Assembly: GCF_040054535.1 (NCBI RefSeq)
Contig: NC_090798.1
Coordinates: forward strand, 4,202,501-4,266,500
Source of the DNA: Antennarius striatus
Lineage: Eukaryota > Chordata > Actinopteri > Lophiiformes > Antennariidae
DNA length: 64,000 bases
Direction of reading: 5' to 3'
This document shows positions 1 through 17,436 of the stretch, piece after piece. Made by a program: the position numbers and the translations under genes. The notes below the pieces were generated by a model. That model had not been told where the DNA came from. It did no database searches and was given only the letters and a program-made list of their open reading frames with translations. The stretch's first letter is position 1, and the number at the start of each line of letters is the position of its first letter.

Positions 1-1941
1 TTTTTAGAGGGGATCACTTCCAAGGAAAAGGCGTGTGGAGAGATCGGCCTTGCTGTCCAAAAAAAGAAGATGAGGGGAGCGATTTATCCTCCCGTAGAGG
101 CCAAACGTTCGAAGACAGGCAAACATAGTTAAGTCTTCAGTTACACACACACATTTTCCTTCTGTGGCGTGCCTGGGATTCTCAAATTAGCTGGTCAGCA
201 GTCAGTGGTATCCAGGGGGGGTTGTAGGATGGTTTCCCGTAACTGAAGCAATTTGGTCCTATTATTTTTCTTTTAATGTTATCTAAATTCTTCAAATAAC
301 CCTGACTCTAGACATTCTTTCTTCTCTCTGTTTCAGTCTTTCTCTTTCCACGTTGTGTTTGAATGTTTTTATTTCATTTTCCTCAGGAGGTGTTCTGTTT
401 TTGCCCAACAAACCGGCTGGGATAATTCAGTTTCATACCATTTACGCATCCATTAAACTTTATTTCTTATTCACATGCACTTTTGGTCCTCAAAGTATTC
501 CTTGGAAGCAGAGGCACTTTGAAGGAGAAAGTATTTTGAGTCAACGCCATGCTTTTCATGAATGAAACTCACTGCCATGTATTCAAGACATCATTTATTA
601 ACGTTTACATTTAAGCTAGACTTCTACATTCCACTTTCAGCTGATGAACTGCAAAATACATTATAAGTTGTGTTAAAAAAAAAAAAAAAAGCCTCCAAGC
701 CCAAACCCCAGCATCCATCTGTACATTCAGATTAGTGAGTTAAAACTTCGGCACACCCGATAATGAACATCCATATCCATATGAACATATCTGCTGAAAG
801 CGAAATCTATCCAAAAAAATTAAATCCTAATTTAAATCATGAACTTACTTTAAAAATGCAATGCAGTACTCCTGCCTCGACATACAGGGGTAATGTGCTT
901 TTAAAAAAAACATTGTAATGCCTTCATCTTTATTAACCACTTTTCTGTGCAGGGCTGCAAGGTGATTGAAATCTATTTGAGTTGACTGAGGAAATGCAGG
1001 ATACACCCTGGACAAGTCACCATCTCATACTTCATGCTGTGACTCAGCAGCATTAACCAGCCCAGCAATCACGTTTTATTCTTAATTTAATATTATTCTA
1101 CTTTTTGTGCCTTTAAAGAGAAGATTTAAAGCATCATCATGTTTTTCAACTTCTGCAACAGAAACAGACTGAGTTCAGCTTTGTTTGAACCTATCACCGT
1201 CTGAACTATCTGCTCCAAGCCTGGGTTCCATCGCTGTTAATAGACACTGGTCTGGTTTGTCACCATTTCCATACTGTCTATACTCTTCGGGGAATATCAC
1301 TGTGTTTTTTCTCAGGATGAGAGATAGGCCCAATGAGAGATTGACTGATTGTCAGATGAAAAAGACAAAACGCAAAAAGCAGTGACTTTATGTTTCTCCT
1401 GAGGATTTTCTGACAGTATCCACGCCACTGGTCTTCAGTGCAGACACTGATATACGCTGTGTCAGCTGTTTAAGATGTGCAACCTGTACTTAATGCATCA
1501 TTCAGACCAAACCAGCACATGTTGATAGTGCAACAACGACATTACAGAGGTTGTTTCTGATTTTAGCCTCTAATCTAAAGAGGCTTTCTCCTCCGTACTG
1601 GTGTAGTCTCCTAGCAGAAACATCTGAAGACTGTTCACTGTTTATTATGTCTAATAAAACCAGGCTAGTGCTAGTGGTCTTGGCAAAAAGTACAAGGTAA
1701 ATGATGGTCGTGGTGACGATCTGTCCGATGACAGCTCCGCCTCTCACTGATGATAACTCCTCCCTCCTCCTCCTTTCCCTTAAAGGTAAGTTACATTAAA
1801 GTATTGCAGTATTTTATTTAATTTACGTTTATGTCCTGTAAATGTTCCTGGTAAGTCTTTCATACGTTCTTATTATGTACATTCTTACTTAGAGTAGTAA
1901 ATGTATTTAAATGACCTCAGATGGCACTACAATGCACGCAC
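1..1941. other. Non-coding stretch
   Basis: No gene seen. It has an A16 run at 675-690 and a possible fragment of the common fish repeat at 1000-1025 (caccctggacaagtcaccat). The minus-strand frame at 1502-1747 has no recognisable domain. Confidence 0.6.
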
Positions 1942-2065
<124 letters not shown>

Positions 2066-2179
2066 CTGCCTTTTAAATGGTCCGTGGGTTGTTGGAGACA
2101 TAAAGAGATAATGAGCCATCAAATTCTGTATATGATCCACTTTTCCAGAACTTTCAGTCTGACCACAGAAAACAGAGCA

Positions 2180-2204
2180 AACACACACACGCACACGCAC
2201 ACGC

Positions 2205-2289
<85 letters not shown>
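2180..2289. repeat. (CA)n microsatellite with ACGC variants, about 110 bp
   Basis: It begins with several acacgc units (2189-2211) and then becomes pure CA. It is separated from the previous tract by about 115 bp of unique DNA. Confidence 0.95.
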
Positions 2290-5200
2290 ATCCATAATCA
2301 TCTCCGAGAGTCACCTCATGCTTTGAGGCCTCATCTTTGTATGTTTCGGAAAATCCTCGCTGCTCACAACACAGAGGCAGAATGTGGAAGTCAGGATGAG
2401 AAGCTAAGGGAGAGACAGATGGGGGGAAGAGGGAAATGCTGAAAAGAAAGAAGAAACAAAGGAAAAAAGAAATAAGAAAATAGACAGAAATCCAATTTAT
2501 TTTTATTGATTGAGATAAATTGTGTCATTTGGCTTTTTTTTAAAAGTGCCTACTATATTTTATAAATACATACAAGAGGAAAGGTACGCTGGGTCCATTT
2601 TTGGCAAGATTGCAGTGTCACAGGTGGGGTTAGGACCAAAAAGCAGTGCACCAGGGGAGACGTCCTCATTCATAGTTTAATTCAAACAAAATCCTACAGC
2701 ATCAAATACTGTATATGCCTGATTTCTGTATATGTCAGAAGATCAGGAAAAGAAGAGACAAACAGTTAAAATCCTGGAGCCTGATTGGAGGTGGGAAGCA
2801 GGTGGCTGGAGCAACACAGGTGACAGGAATGAGTGGATGGAGTAGGAGTGAATTCAGGATACAGAAGACAAGAAGGAACAATAGAACTGGGACCATGTCA
2901 TATATTTAAGTTAAGAATCATTACTGCCTGCATAACATAATGGACTGATTTCGCTTATATATTAACATGGCTTTACTATTTGACTCACTAACCTCTCATT
3001 AAGACATAAGAAGTTGTTGGATTCTACAAATCTTTCAATAAAAGCAAGAATCTATGAGCTGGATGGAAGAAGAAATTCCTCTTTCAAATTTGGTTCGATT
3101 TACACAAGATAAAAATGACCAATGGAGCATTTAGTTTATTTTGGTTGAGGACCAGGTTTCAGAGAGAGCATAAGAAAAAAGAGAGGGAATCATTTAGTAG
3201 GGTGACGGGAAAAACTGAGGTTTGGGTGAGCTATTTCTTAGCATGTGGCGCTAACAGCAAAATGAATGTAATGGAATTAAAGAGCTCAGAATCCAGAAGA
3301 GACTGACTCCAGTTAAATTAAATCAGACGTCTGTTCAATGTCGAATGCGCACAAAAACTTCAACATAGAAATGTCAACATTTTGCCCATCAAAACATTTT
3401 GGCAAGACACATGCGCACACACAGACACAGATACACACACACATGCACACACGCACGCACACACTGGCTGACTGTGAAAGAGCAACCCACACTGACCATT
3501 TGTAGGAATCGTTGTGTTTGACTTGAATCCTGACCAGCGAGTGAGGTGACAGAGACAGGGTGGAGTCTGTGACACGGATGTTCAATATTCCTTTGTGAAA
3601 ACTGGACAAACTTTTGCGTTATGGCATATCTCATTGGGAAAGTGACCACAGGTTGGAAATATGAAATATGGAAGAAAAAATGTGGAATTAAAAAGGTGGA
3701 GGGAAAAGAAAGGGAGGAGAGAACGAAGAGATCAGACTAGAACATTGTTATAAGGTGTGTCTTAGTCAATTAAATGGGCCTCAGCAGTTAAAAAAACAAA
3801 AGAAAGCAAATTTTATTGTTATTTTGCTGTAACATGTGAAAGACATTTACCTGGGAGGTGAGCTGTTCACATAGGTGCAGGTTGATTCTTGTACACATCT
3901 TCCCTTTGGTTTCAAATAATAGCTACTCAAAAAAAAGAAAAAAACATCCTCCACTAATTTGGCGTTAAACACACTTAATTTCCCATAAATTCTTTACTAT
4001 AAAAGTCCCTGTTATTTAAGGGCTTTTGTTATGAGGCAATAAAATCTGCAAATGTTGAATTTGCACCAGGAGTTCCTGAACACGAGTCAGCCGAAACTGA
4101 ACATAATGACAGTAAAACAGTAAAATAAAGCAGATATCTGAGAGTACAAACAGTGAGGCAGGAGAGAAAATAATCTTCAGAGCTCTGGGAATTGTTAGAA
4201 GCTACAACGGGGAATACAGAGACTTTTAAAGATGTCTTTCTCTCCTGCACAGATTTGGTTCTCGTAACATGCTTGTTTGAAGGGGAGATGGGGGTCATCA
4301 GGGTTGGCTGCAGTCTCCAGATGTCACCACAACTTGGATGGAGGTTGTCCAGGCACACGCTGGACCCAATCTGGACGTACTACACCGCTAGTGCAACTCA
4401 ACAAAGCATGCATGTTTGAACATGTAGGGGAAATTTAAATCAGAGCACCATAATCCACCTTGCTGTTGGTCAACAAGACATTCTAAACTTATCGAGTGAG
4501 CATTTTGTCAATAATGTATGTTCTCTGAGATAATCGTAAAGTTTTCTCAAGGCAGTTTCGCGTGAAGTTTTTTTAACACTTTCTGTCCAAGAATGTCTTG
4601 TCATGTTTCTTTAGAAAAGTTCATTGTGTTGCCATGTGTCTGGGCTTGATGTGTTCAGCCATTTGTAAATCATTCATCGCTAGTCAACATTTTTTCGCAA
4701 ACTTTTCAACACATCAACCACCAAATTATGATTTGGTGGCTTTTACACCTTTTATGAACGTTTATTTCTTGCTGATTTTCAATTTCTATGGTAGCAATTA
4801 AATTTTGCTTCATTGTGTCAGTGTGATTTGATTCAGATGAGGATTTCTGACGCATAGTTCAAAAACTATTCAATTTCATTTCCACAGAACTTCATGTTTT
4901 TTACTGGAGAGGCATGTTTGATACTTTGGGACTTTTGAGTATTTTCTTTCTTTTTCGTAGAGATGCAATTGACAGGAATGTTAATTAACGGGAACAATTT
5001 AACTGAGTGTTTCAAGCTTGTTGATCTGCTCTGTATTCTCTCACACAATCCTAATCGATAACAAATGATATTCAACTGCAAGAACTGAGACTACACACTG
5101 ATGCACACACACACACGAAATTGCACGTTTTACTCCTGCTATTTGTGTTTACTTGCTATCCGCCAATCATGCGATTCCTGCAATCAATAAAATGGCTTGC

Positions 5201-5455
5201 ACACCAAACGAAGCTGTTTCTCAGAGAGCTTTGCTGACGTGTGCTTTAATACGGCTGTTATACTGCAGAGATTGGGGTCCGTAACACTATAAACACAATA
5301 CAGAGCTGAATGTTCATAGGCACAAACATTGTGTGCATTTTTCTGTGGGTGTCTGCGGGTGATGTGCGCTCTCCCTCGGTCCTCTCTGATTGTTTGTTTG
5401 CAGTTTATATGGGGGCACTGGGAGGTTTGCGAGAGGCAAGCTGGTTTACTGGTCT
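2290..5455. other. Non-coding stretch
   Basis: It holds a GA-rich patch (2395-2480) and a degenerate CA stretch (3410-3465). The short frames are unsupported: no splice context or domain. Nothing else is visible. Confidence 0.6.
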
Positions 5456-6240
5456 CTAAACAGAGTTAATGAAGAGGGGAGTCAAGTAAAGGACAGAGGA
5501 GGAGAAAGACAACACAGAACAGGAGGAGAAGTAAACAAAAAGCCAGGAGGAGTGAAAGATGCAATGTGATGTAAAAAGAGGACTACAAGGAAATAGATGA
5601 TTAAGAACAGAGGTATTGAAAAGGGGAAGGGCAGGGAACAGGGGAGAAAATGCAAGAGGTAAATACAAAGAAATGAGGAGGGAGAAATGAAAAAAGTAAA
5701 CAGAGGGGACAAGACAGTTGATGGAGAGGACCTGAAATGAAATGGGAGAGACAAATATAAGGAACAATGAAAATGTAGGAAGAGAAGAAGGAACAAAAAT
5801 AAAGAGGGGCGAGAGGCAGAGAAAACAAGGTGAGGAAAAGAAAAGGAGAGAAGAGAGTTGGTGAATAAAAAACTTTTGAGTGACAAAGGATAGAAAAAAG
5901 CAGAGGAGGGCCAAAGGTGAGGATAATGTGAGATAGGCAAGGACAGACAGAGGAGCTGCTAATGAGAGAGTACACAGAGAACAGAGGAAAGATGAACAAG
6001 CCAACAAAAAAGAAGAGCGAGTGGATTATGATGAAAAACAAATAAGAAAAGAGGTGAGAAGGAGAGATGGAAGAGGAGCAGAATAAATTAGATAAAAGAG
6101 ACTGGAGAAGAAGATGAAACACTTGATAAAAAGGAGGAGTGAAGAACTGGGAGCAAGAAAATAAATAGAAACACATTCAGGGGAAGGAGGTGGATGGAAG
6201 GATGAGGGAGGTGGAGGAGAAGAGGGATCTAAACTATTGA
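5456..6240. repeat. Long purine-strand (A/G-rich) block
   Basis: Nearly 800 bp in which the + strand is dominated by A and G (short units such as gaggag, aaaaga and gagaa), with few pyrimidines. The long minus-strand open frames here (up to 191 codons, Ser/Leu/Phe-rich) result from the pyrimidine bias and show no domain. I read them as non-coding. It may be a degenerate simple-sequence region able to form triplex DNA. Confidence 0.75.
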
Positions 6241-7962
6241 CTGTACTTCCCACAGTGCGCTTAAGGGGGGAAAGAAGTTTAGTGTGAGGGAGGTCTGGAA
6301 TCCCATTAACACAAACCAGCAGACCCACCAGCAGGAACTGGTGCATCAGACAAGCTCCTCCATGAGACTTTACACCCCAGTGGCCAATCAGAGAGCCTAA
6401 AAAGACAGGTGGGGTTTTGGGGAGGAGTCACAACCGAACTTGACATCAGTAACCAGTAACTGAACATGAGACAGACTGTGATGAATTTAAAGTGATGGGG
6501 GGAAAAAAGGGTTTTATTATTAAAACAGCATCTGAAGACCTTTTAGGACGTTCTACACGCACAAACAAATCCTAGAGTTATTTCATAAATTACCGTAATT
6601 TGAGTCGTCTGTGTTGGAGGTAAATTTATGGGTCTGCTGGATTATCAATTTGCAGGATTACATGAGGATTGCCTGGTTGATTTTTTTTTAATAAAACTTC
6701 ATAGAACATTTGGATGGCAAGGAATCAATTGTGAATCTGAATGAAGGGGTGGTTTCATGATGTTCAAAGTTTTTTTTTGTAACCTTTTTTCTGTTGTTGA
6801 TGAGACTTAGACCATGACATTTGACAGGAAATGGGCTGGAAAATAACTCATATTCTGAAAGAAGTAACAAAATTTAAATCATAGCGGATAAATATTATAG
6901 GATCAAAATTACACTCATCTGTTTAAATGAAAACTTAACTTGCTCTCAAACTGGTGTCCAAAGGAAAGAGGACCTTTTTATTAAGACACAAATCTACGTA
7001 TAATTCCTTAAAGGCTCCATTTAGACAAATCAGATCACTCCAACACCAGTTCTGAATCCAGTTGGACAACGAATGAGTTGGCTTGATGGATGCACAAATC
7101 GTCCTGCGGTCTTCAACTGGTTCAGACATTTTTAAGAAATCTGTAGCAAAGGTGTTTGATTTGGTCGGTCCAGTCTGGCAAGGCTGCTCAGTCAAATTTC
7201 AGCCAAGACTCACTGAGGCGGGAATCTGTCAGCAATCCTGGCAGCAGGCGATGGGAGTTTGTGTCAAGCAGGAACAAAGAGAGTAATGTGGAGAAGACGT
7301 ACATCAGACTTTGTAGACCTCACTTGGAAAAGAAAAAATCATTGAAAGAAAAGTTTAAAGAGAAAGAACGACTGCAAAAATCAGATGTGTCCTTTGTAGT
7401 CCAATTCAAAGTGAGCTGGAGTTTCTCTGCCATGAAGCTAAAACTAAAGGATCCATCCAGTGTGTGACCAAAACACCAGCTCCCTGGTTTGAGTCTCTCC
7501 ACCTGATTATGAAACCCGGCTACAGAGATTCCTGGAGGGAGGTGTAACACTGATAATGGCTGATGAAGTTCAGGTCACTGTGCACAAAGCCAGTTGAGTC
7601 CTTCCTCCCCAAACCGTGCAACATGATTTATTTATGACTAAATGTGGGTAGAAAAGTTCCAATTTTCTTTTCTTGTCAATTGAAAAATAAGTTTGCTGTT
7701 ATTAAGTGGTGGGAAAAAAATCCTCAGGAAAGAGGAACAGGAAAGAGCTAACATGAACATACACGTGTAAAAAGTGGAAAGAAATCAAACGTATTTCATG
7801 CTGGTGATCAGGTTATTTGAACTGGCATCAGATGTTTTCGGAAAGAGGTTTTAAGGAATTCAAGGTATCATTATTACTATTTTTTTTACATGACATGTGA
7901 AATCTTAATCTAGGGGTGTTAATTTTACTCTGTTCAGCGTGGGTTGAAGCAGAAAAGGGAAC
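6241..7962. other. Non-coding stretch
   Basis: Ordinary AT-rich sequence with T and A runs. No gene, RNA or clear element was recognised. Confidence 0.55.
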
Positions 7963-7964
7963 TA

Positions 7965-8046
7965 CAGTCGTCAGATATGGCGGCGCACAGTTGTTCATAT
8001 CTACGAATGTTTGTAAGTGGAATGTTCATATCTTGAGGACTGCCTG
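7965..8046. mobile_element. 82-bp TA-flanked MITE-like element
   Basis: The left end cagtcgtcagatatg and the reversed right end caggcagtcctcaagatatg form an imperfect terminal inverted repeat. Both ends abut TA (7963-7964 and 8047-8048), as in Tc1/mariner-type insertions. The interior is only about 45 bp. I did not recognise a named family. Confidence 0.5.
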
Positions 8047-8048
8047 TA

Positions 8049-13756
<5,708 letters not shown>

Positions 13757-13764
13757 ATCTATTG

Positions 13765-14034
13765 CAGACCTGGGCAAACTGTGGCCCGGGGGCCACATCC
13801 GGCCCTTTGTATATCCCTGTCCGGCCCATGTGAGGCCAATCATGAGTTACGTACACCAATTAGATACATGAAATAAAATTTCAAATAGCCCAATATAAAT
13901 ATTTACAGTGTTTGATTCTTCTGATTATCAGTTTCACCAAGTTGAGCAGAATAAAATTCATGTTATCATTACTGTGACCTTCTAACACAATCTTTCCCTT
14001 TTAGCCCTTTGTAAAAATTGATTGCCCACCCTTG
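13765..14034. mobile_element. Non-autonomous hAT-like element (270 bp) with 8-bp TSD
   Basis: The ends are cagacctgggcaaactg and (reverse) caagggtgggcaatc, matching the CAGRG-type termini of Charlie-like hAT elements. The inner gtggcccgggggccacat motif is typical of them. The flanks carry an 8-bp target duplication with one mismatch (atctattg at 13757-13764, atctatta at 14035-14042), as expected for hAT. There is no transposase, so it was moved in trans. Confidence 0.75.
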
Positions 14035-14042
14035 ATCTATTA

Positions 14043-15067
14043 CATATTGCACAAAATCCTTGTGAGTTGTGATGAAACTTGTAAGGGTAGAAAGGCTGCA
14101 TCAAAAGATTCCACAGTTTTCAGAAGTCAGGCACCAATAACACAGCAGTGTAGTTTTTAGGGTGAGCTGATGTCATGTAAACAGCTCCTAATTCCATCAG
14201 TGAGGCAAACCTTCTCCTTTTGCACCCATCAACACCTTCTGACCAGAAACCCAACTCCACTCCTGCAATAACTTCTCACCCTGCTCCCCCCACCACCACC
14301 ACCACATCTCACCCTCCATCGTCTTCCATCTATCCTGTAAACCAAGCCTTACCTCCCGCATCCCTTCTCACATTAAACTCACCTTTTCCACTCTCCCCAA
14401 CCCCAATTTTCTCACCTCTCCCTCCTCCATCCAAAGCTGTAACCCTAAACTTAACATACTCTTAAACGTTATTTTTCTCCCCTTCTTGCTCCACATGCAC
14501 ACACCTCAGCCCACCGGCCTCCTTCTCATTTGAACTCTCCCATAACTTCACAGAGTTGAACTTGTGCCCTGGATATTGCCATCCTCTCACACACAGATTT
14601 GCATTTTCGTAAAACTGTGTCGTTGAGGGCCGTCGAACAACACACTGCCTGAGAATTCATCCAAAGGCTGCAACGGAAACTCATCTGTCCTTGGTGAAGT
14701 TAACTCTGAAGAAAACAGGTAATGGTCGAGAAATAAAACACAAAGCAGCATCACTTTCCATTTAAGCCATGCTTTTTTATTATAAAGTCATGCATGAGTC
14801 ATTTGCAGTACAGAAAATATCACTTTGGATCATTTATTTTATAAAATTGTATTATAAAGCCATAAGGAATTACAGAATAAAGAACGAGGTGCGACAGTAA
14901 ACTTTTTTCTTGTTTGATACACATTCAAAGACTGCGTCAGAAATTTATCACAGAAGGATGGAAATTTGATTTTCTTTTGGGAGGGAGGGTGGGGTTGTGA
15001 AAACAACAACAAAAACAACAACAACAATAACAAAGACAACAACAAAAGCGTTATTTTAAAGATTAAG
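14043..15067. other. Non-coding stretch with C-rich and AAC-rich patches
   Basis: 14220-14460 is a C/T/A-rich strand-biased stretch whose Pro/Ser/Thr-rich frame looks like a composition artefact. 15000-15050 is an (AAC)n-like run. No gene seen. Confidence 0.55.
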
Positions 15068-15135
15068 AGCACTAAGATAAGATATAAGATATACCTTTAT
15101 TCGTCCCACAGCGGGGAAGTTGGCATGCATAAAAA
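15068..15135 (-). mobile_element. Retroposon 3' tail, minus strand
   Basis: ataagatataagatatacct is followed by ttattcgtcccacagcgggg and aagtt. This is the reverse of a typical fish LINE/SINE tail (aacttcccc..tgggac..ataaaggt..). A decayed AT-rich body may continue to about 15230. Confidence 0.5.
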
Positions 15136-15370
15136 GTTTGCATACATAACAAATATGCATATTAACATTTGGTATACATATTAACATACAGTATAGTGTA
15201 CATATCAACATATCTCCTAGTGCAGCGACATCTTGATGAGAAGAAGCATCAGGAGCATATGAAGGTGGATGACCTTGGATGAGAGTAAAGGTTCCAGAAG
15301 ATGTGACTCTGGACTGTAGATGTTTGATTCACAGCTTCACATCATTTCGGTTCATCTGTATTTCACCCTA

Positions 15371-15397
15371 AAATAAATAAATAAATAAATAAATAAA
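15371..15397. repeat. (AAAT)n microsatellite
   Basis: About six aaat units, closely followed by a pyrimidine-rich stretch (15425-15545). Confidence 0.85.
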
Positions 15398-16007
15398 GTA
15401 TGTATTTTGCGCAAGTGCTTTATTAACTATGTTCCTCTTCTACTCTGCCTGTCCATCCTCCGTCTTCTCCCCCTTTCCTCCTTTGCTCTCCGTCTCTTTT
15501 CTCTCCTTCCCCCTCTCCTCTGCCACTCCACCCTCCACCTTTCCATGGAGACATGGATGCATTTTTGGCCTGTAGATGAACATCAGTTCACTTTCATTTT
15601 CTCTCTTTCTTCTGTGGTCACCGGGAGGTCATGTGCTCGTGAAACATCCGTTGGGTTTCTCTCCCAATTCACAGCCATTTGCTCTCCAATATATTCTCAC
15701 ATTCCCTGCAGTTATCACATTCTCAGATGTTAGTCAAGAGGGCAATAGGTCTTACGGATTCGGAGAATACCGAAGTGTAATGCACACACAAACACACACC
15801 ACAGCGTCTGATTTTCGTTTGACCCTTCCTCTCTCTCTCGTGTGCTCTCACCCCGTAAATTAATGCTTATTTTCACGTCGCACGCACACACAGGTAGAAA
15901 ACCACAAAAACCTTTTTCTCAAGCCACCAAAGCAGATATCCAGGCAGTCTGTCTCACCTAAACAGGTTCTCTCCCTCCCTCGTTTTTATCACACAAACAT
16001 GCCAAAC

Positions 16008-16012
16008 ACACA

Positions 16013-16051
<39 letters not shown>
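16008..16051. repeat. (CA)n microsatellite
   Basis: A CA tract of about 44 bp following interrupted acacacaaac units. Confidence 0.9.
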
Positions 16052-17156
16052 CCCCAGTGTGCGCTGACCCAGGAGTAACTCAGCAAAGTCAGCCAATAAA
16101 ACACAGAGGAATCGTCAGCACGTAACTTAACATTCTAGTGGTTTGTTTGGATAACCTCTCGCTGTGCCGAACCAACACACACATGATCACACCACAGCTC
16201 AGTATTTTACATTTACGACCCTCTAGATCCCGCAGGAGCCCACCGCCTCGCTCGGCCCCCAGCGTTGCCCTCCCCCTACCCATCCACCATGCCACACACG
16301 CACATTTTAGACTACTTGTACTCTTTTATAGCCAGATATTATCCCAAAAATAAACAATAACCAAACCCATTAAGTATAGAGCAAAGCTATTAGGAAGGTT
16401 ATACATTTTTTATGGCGACATTAGCACCTTCATTCTAAAAATGGCAATTCCGGTAAGGTTATGAAATATTCATGTTCCCCTGAGGAGGATTTTTACCTCT
16501 GTCAAAGAAAGCTGGATAGGGTTACTGTATGTGAGCACCTGTGATTTTTATTTGTCCACAAGAAATCATGAGAGAAGTTGTCAAAAGTTTTCAAAAGTTT
16601 CACATTCATACTAAAATATTATGAAAACCATTATCGTGCACTTCTGCTGGTGAAGGGATGTTAGGCTGAAAATATGACAGCCGTGTGTCAAGTGTGGCCT
16701 TATCGTCGGATTTTCCACAAGAAGTTTGTTTTGACAACAGTTTGCAAAAGATTACGTTCGGTTTCAAAACTTTTCTTTTTCGGACTTCAAAACACAATTG
16801 TCACGAGAACAAAAACACACCACGACAAAATGTTTGTCCCAAAAGGCCCAAATGAATGGCAATGTAATGTAATATCAGAATCTACTTTATGTGATTGACT
16901 GACGCTTCATTACCTCTACCATATAGTTCATTCTTATTTCCTTAAATGTAGTTATAGCGACCTAGTTTTTAAATAAAAAGGCCAAAGTATTATTTGTTAA
17001 CCCTGCTTTGCATGTGTGTGTGAACTCCTGTCCCCCCTGCTGTGTGTTCCAGGTCTGTATTTATGAGACTCTGGGCTCCCACTGAAAACCAAATCTTCTC
17101 TAACCTTTACCTCAACATGACCCTCAGCTCAGTCCATGTGTGTATGGATAGATGGA

Positions 17157-17273
17157 AGTGTGTGTGTGTGTGTGTGCGTGCGTGCGTGTGTGTGTGTGTG
17201 TTTGAATGCAGCGCCAAGAGTGTCATCATTACCTCAGTCTGACCTGTGTGTGTGTGTGTGTGTATGTGTGTGT

Positions 17274-17310
<37 letters not shown>

Positions 17311-17347
17311 AATGTAGCGCCAAGAGTGTCATCATTACCTCAGTCTG

Positions 17348-17434
<87 letters not shown>
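17157..17434. repeat. GT microsatellite array containing a duplicated 45-bp unique segment
   Basis: Three GT tracts (17157-17200, 17246-17306, 17353-17434) flank two copies of one 45-46-bp segment beginning tttgaatg (17201-17245 and 17307-17352). The copies differ at one base. The structure implies a duplication through the GT tracts. Confidence 0.9.

Positions 17435-17436
<2 letters not shown>

Larger units (their letters stand above)
15136..17156. other. Non-coding stretch
   Basis: It holds the AAAT and CA tracts listed separately and a pyrimidine-rich patch (15425-15545). No gene seen. Confidence 0.55.

Noticed and set aside
5456..6346. Minus-strand frames of 183, 152, 191 and 106 codons
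   Set aside because: They lie in a purine-strand block. The products are Ser/Leu/Phe-rich with no domain, several frames are open at once, and composition alone explains them.
14220..14465. Pro/Ser/Thr-rich frame
   Set aside because: Explained by local C/T-rich composition.
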